Assembly: GCA_035552155.1 (NCBI GenBank)
Contig: DASZLX010000050.1
Span: forward strand, 352,682-416,681
Length of the DNA: 64,000 bases
Source of the DNA: DASXHY01 sp035552155
Lineage (GTDB): Bacteria > Verrucomicrobiota > Verrucomicrobiia > Limisphaerales > DASXHY01
Reading direction: 5' to 3'
This document shows, in pieces, positions 1-9,218 of this stretch. Below the pieces are notes generated by a model. It searched no databases. It was not told the origin of the DNA and saw nothing but the letters and a program-made list of their open reading frames with translations. The position numbers were made by a program, and so were the translations under genes. Each line of letters begins with the position of its first letter. Positions within the stretch are counted from its first letter, which is position 1.

Positions 1-1
1 A

Positions 2-1006
2 GTCACCGCTGTGATCAGTCAACTAGCCGGCTTTTTGGGGCCTGCCTTCCGTTTTCTCTACGTTTTCTTTCCCAACACCTATAGTTCGGCGGCGACGCAA
101 GCTCCCATGGCGGATCCCTCGCTTGAACGGTTGGGCGGAATCGCGAACGCATCGGTGGCGGTTACTTACGTCCTGGTGGCTCTTTACGGCATCCAGGGTG
201 TTCTGAATTTGCGGAAATTTTGGCGGCCTGTACTTTTCTTCTCGTTCTGGGTTTTGTGCGCCTTTGGCGGTTTTCGCTCTACTTTCATCGCGATCTCGCT
301 GACGCTCGGTTTGGTATTTTGTCTTGAAGGTTTGCTGCGCAGCCGCCTGATGCCTATCACGGCGCTGGCCATGATTCTCGTTGGCAGTATTACGGTTGGT
401 TTTTCCGACCAAATGCCCCTGCCGGTGCAACGCTGCCTGGCTTTTCTGCCTTTGAAGATAAGTCCCATAGCAAAACTGAGCGCCGAGACAAGCACCGAAT
501 GGCGGTTGGAAATCTGGCGCTCACTCCTTCCGCAAATTCCACACTATTTGCTGCTCGGAAAAGGACTTACCTTCGATGCGAATGACATGGACATGTACAA
601 GACATTGGGCAACCAGGAGGCTACCGGGGTGGTGGGTGGTGGGTTCACTTTGGCGGGAGATTATCACAATGGGCCTTTATCCCTGATCATCCCCTTCGGC
701 CTATGGGGTTGCCTGGCCTTTATTTGGTTTTTGGTTGCCTCGTTTAAGGTGTTATGGGCAAATTATAAACGCGGCGATCCGGAAATACAGCGCATCAATA
801 CATTCCTTTTGAGCCTTTTTATTTCGAAGACATTAATCTTTTTCTTCATTTTTGGCGGATTCTATAGCGACCTGGTATCTTTTGTAGGCATTGTCGGTTT
901 CAGTATGGCCCTCAATGGCGGAGTGGCCAAACCGGCAGCCGTCGTCCAGCCTCAATTGGTTCCCAGACGTTTCCGGCCGCTTCCCGTGCCCGCGGCCAGC
1001 ACTTAG
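2..1006 (+). CDS. O-antigen polymerase/ligase family membrane protein (5' truncated by the window edge)
   Basis: Likely a Wzy/WaaL-type inner-membrane enzyme that polymerises or ligates surface polysaccharide. The frame is open to the window edge; the first start is a GTG at 11. The visible ~331 residues are shorter than the usual 400-480, so the N-terminus is probably missing. Several hydrophobic segments surround a large periplasmic loop that contains the motif GDYHNGPLSLIIPFGLWG. Such an H-N pair followed by a glycine-rich membrane segment is typical of the Wzy_C region. It lies 32 bases upstream of a GT9 gene on the same strand, which fits a polysaccharide cluster. Whether it is a polymerase or a ligase cannot be decided from sequence. 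Confidence 0.75.
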   Translation, partial: VTAVISQLAGFLGPAFRFLYVFFPNTYSSAATQAPMADPSLERLGGIANASVAVTYVLVALYGIQGVLNLRKFWRPVLFFSFWVLCAFGGFRSTFIAISLTLGLVFCLEGLLRSRLMPITALAMILVGSITVGFSDQMPLPVQRCLAFLPLKISPIAKLSAETSTEWRLEIWRSLLPQIPHYLLLGKGLTFDANDMDMYKTLGNQEATGVVGGGFTLAGDYHNGPLSLIIPFGLWGCLAFIWFLVASFKVLWANYKRGDPEIQRINTFLLSLFISKTLIFFFIFGGFYSDLVSFVGIVGFSMALNGGVAKPAAVVQPQLVPRRFRPLPVPAAST

Positions 1007-1038
1007 AACGTCAAAACGGAATCCGTTCCGGGACCCCA

Positions 1039-2040
1039 ATGACATCGCCGCCGATAAAACCGAGGCTCTTGATTATCGAGCTCTGGGGATTGGGTGATTT
1101 AGCCATTGCCACTCCTTTCCTTCGCGCTGCCGTCCAGAAATACGACGTCACCATTGTCGCCAAACCTTACGCGAAGGATTTACAATCGATTCTCTGGCCG
1201 GGAATTAAAGTGCTACCCTTTGTTGCACCATGGACCGCATTCAGAGGGAAATACCGTTTATACTCCTGGCCGTGGCAGCAGATGCTGCGTCTCGGTCGGA
1301 CAATACGCGCCGCGCACTTTGACGTGGGGTTATCCGCGCGATGGGACCCACGCGATCATTTTCTGCTGGCGTTTTCCGGGGCAAAAAAGCGGCTTGGGTT
1401 TCCCCGTATGGGCAGCCGTTTTTTTTTGACGCGGCCGCTCGTCCGGCCCAATCCTGAAGCCCATCGCTATAAGAACTGGCACTTGCTCGGACAGGCCCTG
1501 GGGTTGGAATTGCCGGCCCGTGAAGATATCGCAGTTCCACATCGCCCCGAAAATCGGTCCCTCGAAATTTTGGTTCATACCGGAGCCGGTCAGCCAATCC
1601 GGGTTTGGCCGCTCGACAATTATCGAAAGCTGGTCACGCGCCTCCGCCAAAAACAATATTTGGTGCAGGTAGCCTGCGATCCCGGCCAGCGTGATTGGTG
1701 GGTGCGAAACGGGGAAGCCCACGTGGTCACTCCAAAAACCGTCGCTGAGTTGCAGGCAATAGTCGATCGGGTTGGGGCCGTGATTGGCAACGATTCGGGA
1801 CCGGGACATCTGGCTGCCTTCGCCGGCGTCCCGACCTTCACCATTTTTGGGCCGCAATTGCCCGAATGGTTTGCGCCCTTGCACCCCGCGGCGCAGTGGG
1901 TTGAGGGTAAAGCATGTCCTTATAGGCCATGCTCCGATTACTGCCGTTTCCCCGAACCACTCTGTCTCACGGGATGGACTGAATCCGAGATTTGGGCGCG
2001 CATCGAGCCATTTTTGAAAAACATAAGTGGCGGCTCGTAG
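1039..2040 (+). CDS. Glycosyltransferase family 9 (heptosyltransferase-like)
   Basis: A GT-B fold transferase of the ADP-heptose:LPS heptosyltransferase family, expected to add a sugar to an LPS-type glycolipid on the inner face of the membrane. The N-terminal motif ELWGLGDLAIATPFLRA (about residues 14-30) is the family phosphate-loop-like start. HTGAG near residue 180 and GNDSGPGHLAAFAGVPT near residue 250 form the donor-binding C-terminal half. The length of 333 residues is normal. A Cys-rich tail (CPYRPCSDYC) is common in this family. It follows the polymerase/ligase gene and meets a GT4 gene tail to tail. The true sugar donor is unknown. Confidence 0.85.
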   Translation: MTSPPIKPRLLIIELWGLGDLAIATPFLRAAVQKYDVTIVAKPYAKDLQSILWPGIKVLPFVAPWTAFRGKYRLYSWPWQQMLRLGRTIRAAHFDVGLSARWDPRDHFLLAFSGAKKRLGFPRMGSRFFLTRPLVRPNPEAHRYKNWHLLGQALGLELPAREDIAVPHRPENRSLEILVHTGAGQPIRVWPLDNYRKLVTRLRQKQYLVQVACDPGQRDWWVRNGEAHVVTPKTVAELQAIVDRVGAVIGNDSGPGHLAAFAGVPTFTIFGPQLPEWFAPLHPAAQWVEGKACPYRPCSDYCRFPEPLCLTGWTESEIWARIEPFLKNISGGS

Positions 2041-2088
2041 ATTCCGGCAGGCCTCCGATTGGTCAAAAACGATTTCGATGTCGGCGGC

Positions 2089-3345
2089 TCAGGAAACCTC
2101 CCGCGGCTGTTTCGACGCGCGAGCGAGTGTTTCTGCATAGACCTCGTTCATCTGGTCCCCTTTTTTGTCCCAGTCATAATGATCCAAGATCGTTTCCCGG
2201 GCGGCTTTGCCGTGGGCCAAAAGCGCTTGGCGGTCTCCATCATAGTAGCGAATCGCGGCAGCCAGACCTTCGATCACGCTTTTACGGGAGCCGATGGGCA
2301 CGCGGATTCCACAGCCGGCGCGGACCGCAACCGCCGGACCGCCGCAATCCAGGCAGATCACCGGCAGTTCGTTGAACATGGCTTCGATCACCGCGAAGCC
2401 CCCGGTGTCGTGCAGGCTGGGAAACAGCATCACGTCAAAGGTCGAATAAATCGCCAGAACTTCCTCGCGCGGCAATTTCCCCAGGAAGGTAACGCGGTCT
2501 TTCAACCCGAGCTTTTCCACGCATCTCCTGGCTGCCGGGAGATAATTCCCGGTTCCAATGAAGGTGAGGGTGGCGTCGGTGCCGGAATCGCTCAATGCTT
2601 TGAGCGCCAGATCGATTCCTTTGAGGCTGATGATCTTTCCGACGAAGATAATTCGCAACGGTCCGGCGCTTTGGCGATGGCTGCTATGCGGGAGGTCGCG
2701 CGTTTGTAATCCAATGGTAGGGATTAATTGGCTCGGAAGCTTCAATTTAGCCAGGCTCGATTGCATTTCCATGGTCGACACGAGCACCGTATCGGAGGCG
2801 GCGGCGCGTTTTGCGAGCTTACTATGCGGAGCAGCCTGGAGCAGGTTGTTGAGATTGCGGAAGACTTCCACAACGAAAAATACCGGGTGGTTCCATGGCA
2901 GCAGCGGTGTAGGAATGGACTCCATTCCACCCACCGGTCCCCAAATGCACGGCACGCCATGGCCCCAGATAAGGGCCGGATAACGGAAGGCCGCGAATGT
3001 TACATGATGCAAAAGGTCAAACGGGTTTTTCCGATGCTCGCGTTCGACCACAGCCCGGCCGCGCTTTTGCCACAGGACGTAATAAATTCTCAGGCCCACG
3101 GAAAACTTTCGCAATCCCTGGAGCCATTCGGGAAGGTCAAAGTAGATGAAGTGAGGCTTGGGCCTTTCGCTGCCCAGGCTTTTCAAGGCGCTTTCTATTC
3201 CTTCCTTATAGAGCGACTGCGTGAGGACGGTGACCTCGTAAAAACGAGCCATCTGCATGGCCCATTGCCAGCCGACTTCCGGCTCCGAACCTTTGTAAGG
3301 TTCACAAGCAAAGGCCGAGACCAGAACTCGCTTTCGGCGCGACAT
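2089..3345 (-). CDS. Glycosyltransferase family 4
   Basis: A GT-B glycosyltransferase (Glycos_transf_1 type). The N-terminus starts SRRKRVLVSAFACEP followed by GSEPEVGWQWA, the acceptor-side Rossmann start seen in many GT4 enzymes. The C-terminal half has IIFVGKIISLKGIDL and the E-x7-E region HDTGGFAVIEAMFNELPV that holds the donor nucleotide sugar. The start at 3345 puts the family N-terminus at residue 1; the frame stays open to 3402 with other ATGs, so up to 19 more residues are possible. The epimerase gene lies upstream on the same strand. Acceptor and donor are not predictable. Confidence 0.85.
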   Translation of the reverse strand: MSRRKRVLVSAFACEPYKGSEPEVGWQWAMQMARFYEVTVLTQSLYKEGIESALKSLGSERPKPHFIYFDLPEWLQGLRKFSVGLRIYYVLWQKRGRAVVEREHRKNPFDLLHHVTFAAFRYPALIWGHGVPCIWGPVGGMESIPTPLLPWNHPVFFVVEVFRNLNNLLQAAPHSKLAKRAAASDTVLVSTMEMQSSLAKLKLPSQLIPTIGLQTRDLPHSSHRQSAGPLRIIFVGKIISLKGIDLALKALSDSGTDATLTFIGTGNYLPAARRCVEKLGLKDRVTFLGKLPREEVLAIYSTFDVMLFPSLHDTGGFAVIEAMFNELPVICLDCGGPAVAVRAGCGIRVPIGSRKSVIEGLAAAIRYYDGDRQALLAHGKAARETILDHYDWDKKGDQMNEVYAETLARASKQPREVS

Positions 3346-3435
3346 GGGTGGCATCATGGGTTCCATCTGCGAACGTGATAAACGCCGGTGTTTTTCCCAC
3401 AAATTCCGGTCGGTTTTGAAAAAGCGCAGCCGCCT

Positions 3436-4449
3436 TTACGCCCTCGCCGCTGCCAGCGGCGCATTCGCCACATGCGATCTGCCGCTCACGATTTCATCGT
3501 AAATCCAAGCGTATGTCTTTTCCATGCCGTCGCGCAATCGCACGTTTGGTTCCCAGCCGAGCAGCTTCTGGATCAGTGTATTGTCGCTGTTGCGCCCGTT
3601 CACGCCTTTGGGCGCTTTCAAATTGTAGCTGCGCTTCAATCGGATGCCGGCGATGTCTTCCACCATATCCACGAGGCCGTTGATGGTGATGATTTCGCTG
3701 CTGCCGAGATTGATCGGCTCGATGATGTCGCTGTTTAAAATCGCCTGCGTGCCTTTCAAACAATCGGTGATATACATGAAGCTGCGCGTCTGGTGGCCAT
3801 CGCCCCAGATTTCAATTTCATGTTTCCCGGACAATTTCGCCTGGATGACCTTCCGGGAAATCGCCGCCGGCGCCTTCTCGCGCCCGCCGTCGTAGGTGCC
3901 GAGCGGTCCGTAAACATTATGGTAGCGCGCCACGCGTGCGACCACGCCGAAGTCCTCCCGGAAATGGCGGCACATGCGTTCGCTGAAAAGTTTTTCCCAG
4001 CCATAACCGTCCTCGGGCATGGCTGGATACGCATCGGCTTCCTTCAGGGGAACCACGTCCGGCGAAGTCTGCTTGTCCGCGCGATAAACGCACGCCGACG
4101 AGGAGTAAAAATATCTTTCGATGCCGAACTTCTTCGCGGCCATCAACAGGTGCGTATTGATGAGCACTGAGAGCATGCATAAGGCGCGATTGTTCTCGAT
4201 GAACCCCATGCCGCCCATGTCCGCCGCCAGGTTGTAAACGATGCTCGCGCCGCGCAACGCCCGTTCGCAAGCGTCCTTGTCCTGCAAATCAAGCTGGAGA
4301 TTTTCGACCTCGGGAAACCGTTGATACCATTCGTTGAACGGCTTGACGTCCACCGCGCGGATGTCGTGATTGCCTTGCTTCAATAAATCCGCGACCAGAT
4401 GTCCGCCGATGAATCCGCCGCCGCCGCAAACAACGATTTTCTTCTTCAT
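3436..4449 (-). CDS. NAD-dependent epimerase, GDP-mannose 3,5-epimerase-like
   Basis: An extended short-chain dehydrogenase acting on a nucleotide sugar. The start at 4449 gives MKKKIVVCGGGGFIGGHL, with the GxxGxxG NAD-binding loop at once; the frame runs a further 36 codons upstream, but that part looks non-coding. SSSACVYR and YGWEK supply the catalytic Ser and Tyr-x3-Lys. RYHNVYGPLGTYDGGREK and the following KAPAAISRK match my memory of plant and bacterial GDP-mannose 3,5-epimerases closely, so the substrate is probably GDP-mannose, giving GDP-L-galactose or GDP-gulose for the surface polysaccharide. It lies upstream of the GT4 gene with a 90-base gap. Confidence 0.82.
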   Translation of the reverse strand: MKKKIVVCGGGGFIGGHLVADLLKQGNHDIRAVDVKPFNEWYQRFPEVENLQLDLQDKDACERALRGASIVYNLAADMGGMGFIENNRALCMLSVLINTHLLMAAKKFGIERYFYSSSACVYRADKQTSPDVVPLKEADAYPAMPEDGYGWEKLFSERMCRHFREDFGVVARVARYHNVYGPLGTYDGGREKAPAAISRKVIQAKLSGKHEIEIWGDGHQTRSFMYITDCLKGTQAILNSDIIEPINLGSSEIITINGLVDMVEDIAGIRLKRSYNLKAPKGVNGRNSDNTLIQKLLGWEPNVRLRDGMEKTYAWIYDEIVSGRSHVANAPLAAARA

Positions 4450-5213
4450 ACAATTAGATAAAAACTGAATTCCCAGCCTAAAGGCCGTTTTTCCCCGGTT
4501 CCAGCAAAATGTTTTCCACCATTCGGTCATGACCACAGGCCGCGGTCCAAGGTCCAAAGCCGGATGCGGGCTTGCTTCGAGCAGTGGCGGTTACGGGCTG
4601 CAAAATGGCTTCGTGTTGGAGAGGTGAAGGGACCAAAACGTTCATAAAATGTTGAGATGCAAGGCGGGTTTGAGATTGAAATGGGTTGGTATGGTAATTT
4701 GTGTTTTTCACGAGGGCGTTTTCCCGAAAACGGTGGAACGGCATATCCCCCCCCGAATAGGGTTGAATGGGCTTGAATGGCGGAAAAGTTGATGCGTCTT
4801 CGCTTTGCTTCGACGCGACCGGGGAGTGGAGGGATTGATCGCCGTATTTTTAACCGGGATTTGGCCGGATTTACCCGGATTAGTTTTTGACGAACCCAAA
4901 TGTTATTGAAGGGCAGTAGTTTGTGTTGAAGGCTGAAAACCAGGTTCGCATGATGCTCCCGCCCCGTGAAGCGGGGTTCAAAAAGCTTCGTTGCCGTTTC
5001 CATCGGTTCCTTCCTGCCTCCTTTTGTCGCTCTCTTTGTAGCATGACTGTCAAATCGGACATCCGAGCCAAACGGGGTCAGGGGTGGGTATTTGGAGGGG
5101 GCCGAAGAGACCGGGACTGGACGTTGACGTATGGCCGGGGTTGGCAGTTGTCATCGAAGCCGCAATGTTATCTGGAACCTCCAGTTACGGCAGAACTTCC
5201 ATAAGGAAAGTAA
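4450..5213. other. Gene-free stretch upstream of the epimerase gene
   Basis: No convincing gene is seen on either strand. Open frames here are rich in Arg, Pro and Ser, lack domain motifs and end in repeat-derived peptides. Visible structure: a short hairpin with CCCCG/CGGGG arms near 4962-4976, and a stretch near 4853-4881 where the word CCGG(G)AT recurs. The words GGTCCAAGGTCCAAAG at about 4547-4562 belong to the same TCCAAAG-type vocabulary as the foldback at 47720-47794. It may hold the promoter of the epimerase operon, but I see no clear promoter. Confidence 0.4.
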
Positions 5214-5459
5214 TTATGTTTTATTTTGCAGTTTTTCGGCTTCGGCGATCAGTTTTGAAAGTGGTACGCCAAGGGCTTTGGCAAAGGCATCAGCAACCGT
5301 CACTGTGGGTGTGCGTTCTCCTTTCTCCACGCGGCCCGGATAGGTCTGGGTAGTGCCTGAAAGTTCCGCCAGTTTTGCCAGCGACATGCCTTTTTGCTGC
5401 CGGTGACGTTTGATCACTTTTGCCAGAGCGCTTGCAAAATCATCGGTCAGTTTGGCCAT
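5214..5459 (-). CDS. XRE-family helix-turn-helix regulator of island A
   Basis: An 81-residue single-domain DNA-binding protein. KVIKRHRQQKGMSLAKLAELSG forms helices 1-2, the recognition helix follows at TTQTYPGRVEKGERTP, and VADAFAKALGVPLSKLI is the usual end of an HTH_3 domain. The start at 5459 gives the natural MAKLTDDF N-terminus; the frame continues to 5588 through sequence that includes the palindrome at 5497-5510 and is unlikely to be translated. It is divergent from the exported protein gene that starts at 5691, so it probably controls that operon and itself. The same plan occurs at 48.1-51.4 kb. Confidence 0.85.
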   Translation of the reverse strand: MAKLTDDFASALAKVIKRHRQQKGMSLAKLAELSGTTQTYPGRVEKGERTPTVTVADAFAKALGVPLSKLIAEAEKLQNKT

Positions 5460-5496
5460 TCGCTTTAAATACACAAGCGACAATAGAGATAGTGAT

Positions 5497-5510
5497 AGCC
5501 CTATAGGGCT
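5497..5510. promoter_or_regulatory. Perfect 14-bp palindrome, candidate XRE operator (island A)
   Basis: AGCCCTATAGGGCT is a perfect palindrome centred 44-45 bases upstream of the XRE start codon, in the divergent region between the regulator and the exported protein gene. XRE regulators bind such dyads as dimers. A direct repeat, AACAGATG at 5525-5532 and 5535-5542 (10-base period), lies next to it. Operator function is inference. Confidence 0.5.
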
Positions 5511-5690
5511 TGACGGCGGCCATGAACAGATGTAAACAGATGAAGAAAAAGGCGTCAGGTTTTTAGGTCCGTAAGCAACATCGCGCACGATGATCTCCGG
5601 TGCGAAATTTTGTTTACAAAGTCGCGGTTGAAAGAATTTCGCTTTCGGTCCGTATTACTGTAACCGGGAACTCAGTTATGAAAGGAACCT

Positions 5691-7787
5691 ATGAAACTAA
5701 TCACGTCACTCGCCCTCATTGCGCCCATGATAATCGCGTTGTCGGCGCGCAGCCAAACCAATCTTCAATTTACGGCAATCCGTGCCAACGACGAGGGTGC
5801 AATACACCTGGAATGGGTGAGCCAGTCGAACCACACTTACCAAATCCAGTGCGCGGACACATTGATCGACACCAATACCAGCCTGACGCCCTGGCAGATG
5901 CTTTACGACAATTATCCATCACAGGGCACTAACACTTTCTGGCTCGACACCGGAAATTATCTTCGCGTACCCGCTATCATACATCCGAGCCAGTCGCCCA
6001 TGCGATTTTATCGGCTGGTGGATAAGGGATCTGACGACCTCGTCGGAGATGAACCCATCGTTTCAATTTCTTCACCGACAAACGGGTCCACCATTGCCGG
6101 GTTGCTCACGGTTAGCGTTGATGCTAGCTCAGACCAAGGCGTCGTGTATCCGAAACTCTACGTGGATGGGCAGGAGATGTGGCCGAGTTCTGATGGCACA
6201 AACTATTCTCTCAATACGTGCGAGTGGCCCAATGGTCCGCACATTTTGTTTGCTACCGTCAGCGCCACGACTGCACCGGACGGGCCGCAAAGTTCGTATG
6301 GGTTGATCGGTTACGGTGTTTCCTCGTTCGTCACGGTCAATTTCAGTAATCTGGTGACAAGAATTTCCTTTTCGCAGCCATTCTTTGATCCAGCGCAAGG
6401 AAAGACACAACAAGTCAGCGCTGTGTTCGCGGCGAACAGCGATTGGACACTTCACATTGCAGACGCTTACAGCAATGTCGTACGGACGGTGACGGGCAGT
6501 GGGGATTCGATGCAATCGGCTTGGGACGGCACTGACGACAACAGCAACGCAATTCCGAACGGGGTTTATTACTATTACATCTCGGCGCAGACAAACGGGC
6601 TTCCACCGAACCTCAATACCAACATTCCTAGTGTGAACACAAACGGGCCGCCCTCACCAATGCTATCGATGGACGTGACGGAACTGTATGCGATACCATC
6701 AAACGGCTTTGGCGGACCGGTACCGTTGGTTCTTTACCCACCCGGATTTGACACAAACGAGCTCAATGTTTTCGAAGCTTCGACATCTGAGGTGCAAGCG
6801 GCATTGGCTCTTGATTTAACGGCTGAGAAAACAATGGATAGCGGGGTCACTCCGGATGCGTCCGGTGCGCCTTCTGCGCAGGATAGCCCTGCCGCGCCGA
6901 CAAGACCGCAGGTCGCGCCGGTAAAGGGCACGGTCGGAAAAATCGGCGTAGGATGGCAAATGTACAATGCCAACGGCACAAATCCGGTTTACGCGGCTGT
7001 GCTACCGGATGGTAGCCCGATACCAGGACAATACATTCAGATGGAGGGTCATTCGGGCACGACTCCACAGGCTTTTCAATCCTTCCGTCACGCTGATTTG
7101 ACAGCAATCAATTTCCTGACTGAGATGCGACGAGGCGCTTGGAATTTGGATGTGTTAAAGGACAACGACAACCTAAAGCTGTCGGACCTCCAAGGCAGCG
7201 GCAATCCATTTAACAATGACGACATCGCATTGCTGATTCTGCACGGAGTGTACGGCACAACATTCGACGATACAACCGGGCATCCCTTTAAGGGAATATA
7301 TTTCCCAATAGCGTCGGGCGGTAGTGCGCAGTATCTTCGAATGTCCGATATGAGCCTAGGGGGGCCTAGTCCAACCAATGGCTTGAAGTGGATGGCGATA
7401 ATGGGATGTACCAGTCTTTATCAGCAAAATTGGAACAGCATGAAAAGCCAAGGCGTGAGGCCGTACAATGGCAACATGCACATGATACTGGGAGCAACTA
7501 CAGACATGGCCGACGAACCACTGATCGGACAATACTGGGCGGATGATATGTTGGGTAGCCCAACGCAGGCACCCGTGAAAATTCGCGATGCGTGGTTCGA
7601 TGCGGCAAATAGGGCCTACAAATGGGGTGTTGATCACGGGATGAGCCAGTATTATATCAATCCAACCACGTTGGCTGTGGCTGCTGATGCGAACTGCTCG
7701 GAAGACCTGCTACAAACTAACTCGGCCCCAACCGGTAGCGGCGGTTGGACCTACTATATTTCTCAAACTGCCTACCCTCCGCAATGA
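5691..7787 (+). CDS. Exported multidomain protein with C-terminal caspase-like (clan CD-type) domain, island A
   Basis: A 698-residue exported protein. Residues 1-22 are a signal peptide (MKLITSLALIAPMIIALSAR). Residues ~25-110 form a Verrucomicrobia-type module (YQIQCADTLID ... MRFYRLVD). Residues ~120-200 look like an Ig-like domain and ~215-300 like a FlgD-type Ig domain (WDGTDDNSNAIPNGVYYYYI). The C-terminal part (~410-698) has a hydrophobic strand ending in HG (DIALLILHGVYGT, His518-Gly519) and, 55 residues on, a strand ending in Cys (LKWMAIMGCTSL, Cys573). That is the His/Cys layout of clan CD cysteine peptidases such as caspases and gingipains; it also resembles the DUF6345 type as I remember it. 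Peptidase activity is inference. The stop overlaps the next gene's start by 4 bases. Confidence 0.75.
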   Translation: MKLITSLALIAPMIIALSARSQTNLQFTAIRANDEGAIHLEWVSQSNHTYQIQCADTLIDTNTSLTPWQMLYDNYPSQGTNTFWLDTGNYLRVPAIIHPSQSPMRFYRLVDKGSDDLVGDEPIVSISSPTNGSTIAGLLTVSVDASSDQGVVYPKLYVDGQEMWPSSDGTNYSLNTCEWPNGPHILFATVSATTAPDGPQSSYGLIGYGVSSFVTVNFSNLVTRISFSQPFFDPAQGKTQQVSAVFAANSDWTLHIADAYSNVVRTVTGSGDSMQSAWDGTDDNSNAIPNGVYYYYISAQTNGLPPNLNTNIPSVNTNGPPSPMLSMDVTELYAIPSNGFGGPVPLVLYPPGFDTNELNVFEASTSEVQAALALDLTAEKTMDSGVTPDASGAPSAQDSPAAPTRPQVAPVKGTVGKIGVGWQMYNANGTNPVYAAVLPDGSPIPGQYIQMEGHSGTTPQAFQSFRHADLTAINFLTEMRRGAWNLDVLKDNDNLKLSDLQGSGNPFNNDDIALLILHGVYGTTFDDTTGHPFKGIYFPIASGGSAQYLRMSDMSLGGPSPTNGLKWMAIMGCTSLYQQNWNSMKSQGVRPYNGNMHMILGATTDMADEPLIGQYWADDMLGSPTQAPVKIRDAWFDAANRAYKWGVDHGMSQYYINPTTLAVAADANCSEDLLQTNSAPTGSGGWTYYISQTAYPPQ

Positions 7788-8794
7788 GAAGGCTGATCCT
7801 CTTAATTTGTTTCCACCTTGGTTTGGCGACGGGGTTTTCTCAAACCCTGCCGATTTTTGATTCTGCATACGTCGTTCATTTCCAGCGAACAAATCTGGTC
7901 GTGCGCTGGAAAGCGGCCAAGCGGCCCTGGCCCAAGACTTTGTGGACATACAAAATCGTGCCGACACACTTTTCGCCCGCTGCAATCTCGAACGTAACGG
8001 CGCTGGCTGATTTTGGTGGGTATGAAAAGCGGGATTATGGGAGAAACGGCTTTTTCCTCGGGAATTGGTATGGCACTCCACAGCTACGAGTTTCATTCGT
8101 TGCTGGGGAAATCCAGTTCGATAACCGTGTTTCTGAGCGAAATTACAGTCCGACGAACCTCGCAAAGGATGTGCCTGGAACGAACCGTCTTTTGCAATTA
8201 ACGACCAACTTTCTGCCCAAAGTCGGTATCAGCCTCGGTGAAGTGGCAAGACGAGCAAACGGTCAGCTTAAAATTGGCTGGCACGACAATGATTACACCG
8301 AATATCGGACCGACAATGGTAACGTTACTAACATCGAGTATCGAACCGTGTGGGTTTGGCGTGCGCTGGACGGTGTAGAGAATCCTGGCATGAATACGGA
8401 TTGCCAAATCAGCTTTGGCGAGCATGACAAAGTTGTTCAAATCCGTCTTGAGTGGCCCAGTGTCGAACGCGAGACGCAGTTCGCTGCCGCCACTCCCGAG
8501 AAAATTATTCAATGGATTCGAGAAGGAAAGGCTGCTCAATCACGAGTTTTTACATCACCAGGCGGGGCCGAAATTCCCATTGATTGGTCCAAAGTAAAAA
8601 GCCTGACCATCACGAATGCTGAGGCGAAGTATTGGGGGCCATCGCTCAGAGACCGCGAATTTGTAAACCAACCGCTGTTTCCAGCATGGGTCCGCCCAGA
8701 TGCCCGGCTTCAGGGCATTGTTAATACTGGCACGACGAATCTGAATGTGCAGATACTCTGCCCTGTCATTGACGAGTCAAAGCCGCTGAACTGA
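7784..8794 (+). CDS. Exported partner protein of island A, function unknown
   Basis: A 336-residue protein translationally coupled to the 698-residue protein (ATGA overlap at 7784-7787). The start at 7784 gives a clean signal peptide, MRRLILLICFHLGLATGFSQ. No lipobox is seen. The body is rich in aromatic and beta-type residues. Two blocks stand out: GQLKIGWHDNDYTEYRTD and WVWRALDG, then DCQISFGEHDKVVQIRLEW. The last recalls the short motif DFSIVFGSDGKLAYYL at the end of the island B partner. I do not recognise a family. Its coupling to a putative protease suggests a chaperone, inhibitor or anchor, which is speculation. Confidence 0.7.
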   Translation: MRRLILLICFHLGLATGFSQTLPIFDSAYVVHFQRTNLVVRWKAAKRPWPKTLWTYKIVPTHFSPAAISNVTALADFGGYEKRDYGRNGFFLGNWYGTPQLRVSFVAGEIQFDNRVSERNYSPTNLAKDVPGTNRLLQLTTNFLPKVGISLGEVARRANGQLKIGWHDNDYTEYRTDNGNVTNIEYRTVWVWRALDGVENPGMNTDCQISFGEHDKVVQIRLEWPSVERETQFAAATPEKIIQWIREGKAAQSRVFTSPGGAEIPIDWSKVKSLTITNAEAKYWGPSLRDREFVNQPLFPAWVRPDARLQGIVNTGTTNLNVQILCPVIDESKPLN

Positions 8795-8858
8795 CTGTCC
8801 AGTTATTTTGGAAATCACACTTCAGAAATGCTAGAATTTCCTTTGCCATCGTTCATTT

Positions 8859-9218
8859 CTAGTAAACGAAGAATCGATAACGGTGGCTGTTTATAATCCA
8901 CTCAAATGTACTCGGTCCGCCAACCTTTAGCTCCGTATTCAGGGTTGATTCATCAACGAATTTTGCACCATTAGGGATTCCTGTTACGGTGAATGTCGCA
9001 TATCCCGGTTGGTTGTTGTAAAATGTCACGGTCTGCCCGGGTCTCAGGCCCTCGCAAATTCCATACCTTACCCAACGATCTGGCGTCCCTGGGTAATTGA
9101 GCTTCACTTCTGCGGTGACGCCCCCTTTAATCCGCTTATTTTCGTAGTGACTCGCGCAAGAAGTTGCGGCGATTGCAGTGGTAAACAGCAAGAGTGTTAT
9201 TAGATTTCTCAATTTCAT
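8859..9218 (-). CDS. Small predicted lipoprotein
   Basis: A 119-residue protein with a lipoprotein signal peptide: MKLRNLITLLLFTTAIA followed by the lipobox-like ATSC, so Cys21 would be lipidated. The mature part is short and beta-rich (TAEVKLNYPGTPDRWVRYG, RPGQTVTFYNNQPGYATF) and ends in RYRFFVY. No family is recognised. It converges on the island A operon with a 64-base gap and shares the lower GC of that island, so it may belong to the same acquired segment. Location in the membrane follows from the lipobox; the function is unknown. Confidence 0.7.
   Translation of the reverse strand: MKLRNLITLLLFTTAIAATSCASHYENKRIKGGVTAEVKLNYPGTPDRWVRYGICEGLRPGQTVTFYNNQPGYATFTVTGIPNGAKFVDESTLNTELKVGGPSTFEWIINSHRYRFFVY

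Noticed and set aside
4527..5003. 158-codon minus-strand frame upstream of the epimerase gene
   Set aside because: No domain, composition unlike neighbouring proteins, and its end is translated from a dispersed-repeat word.
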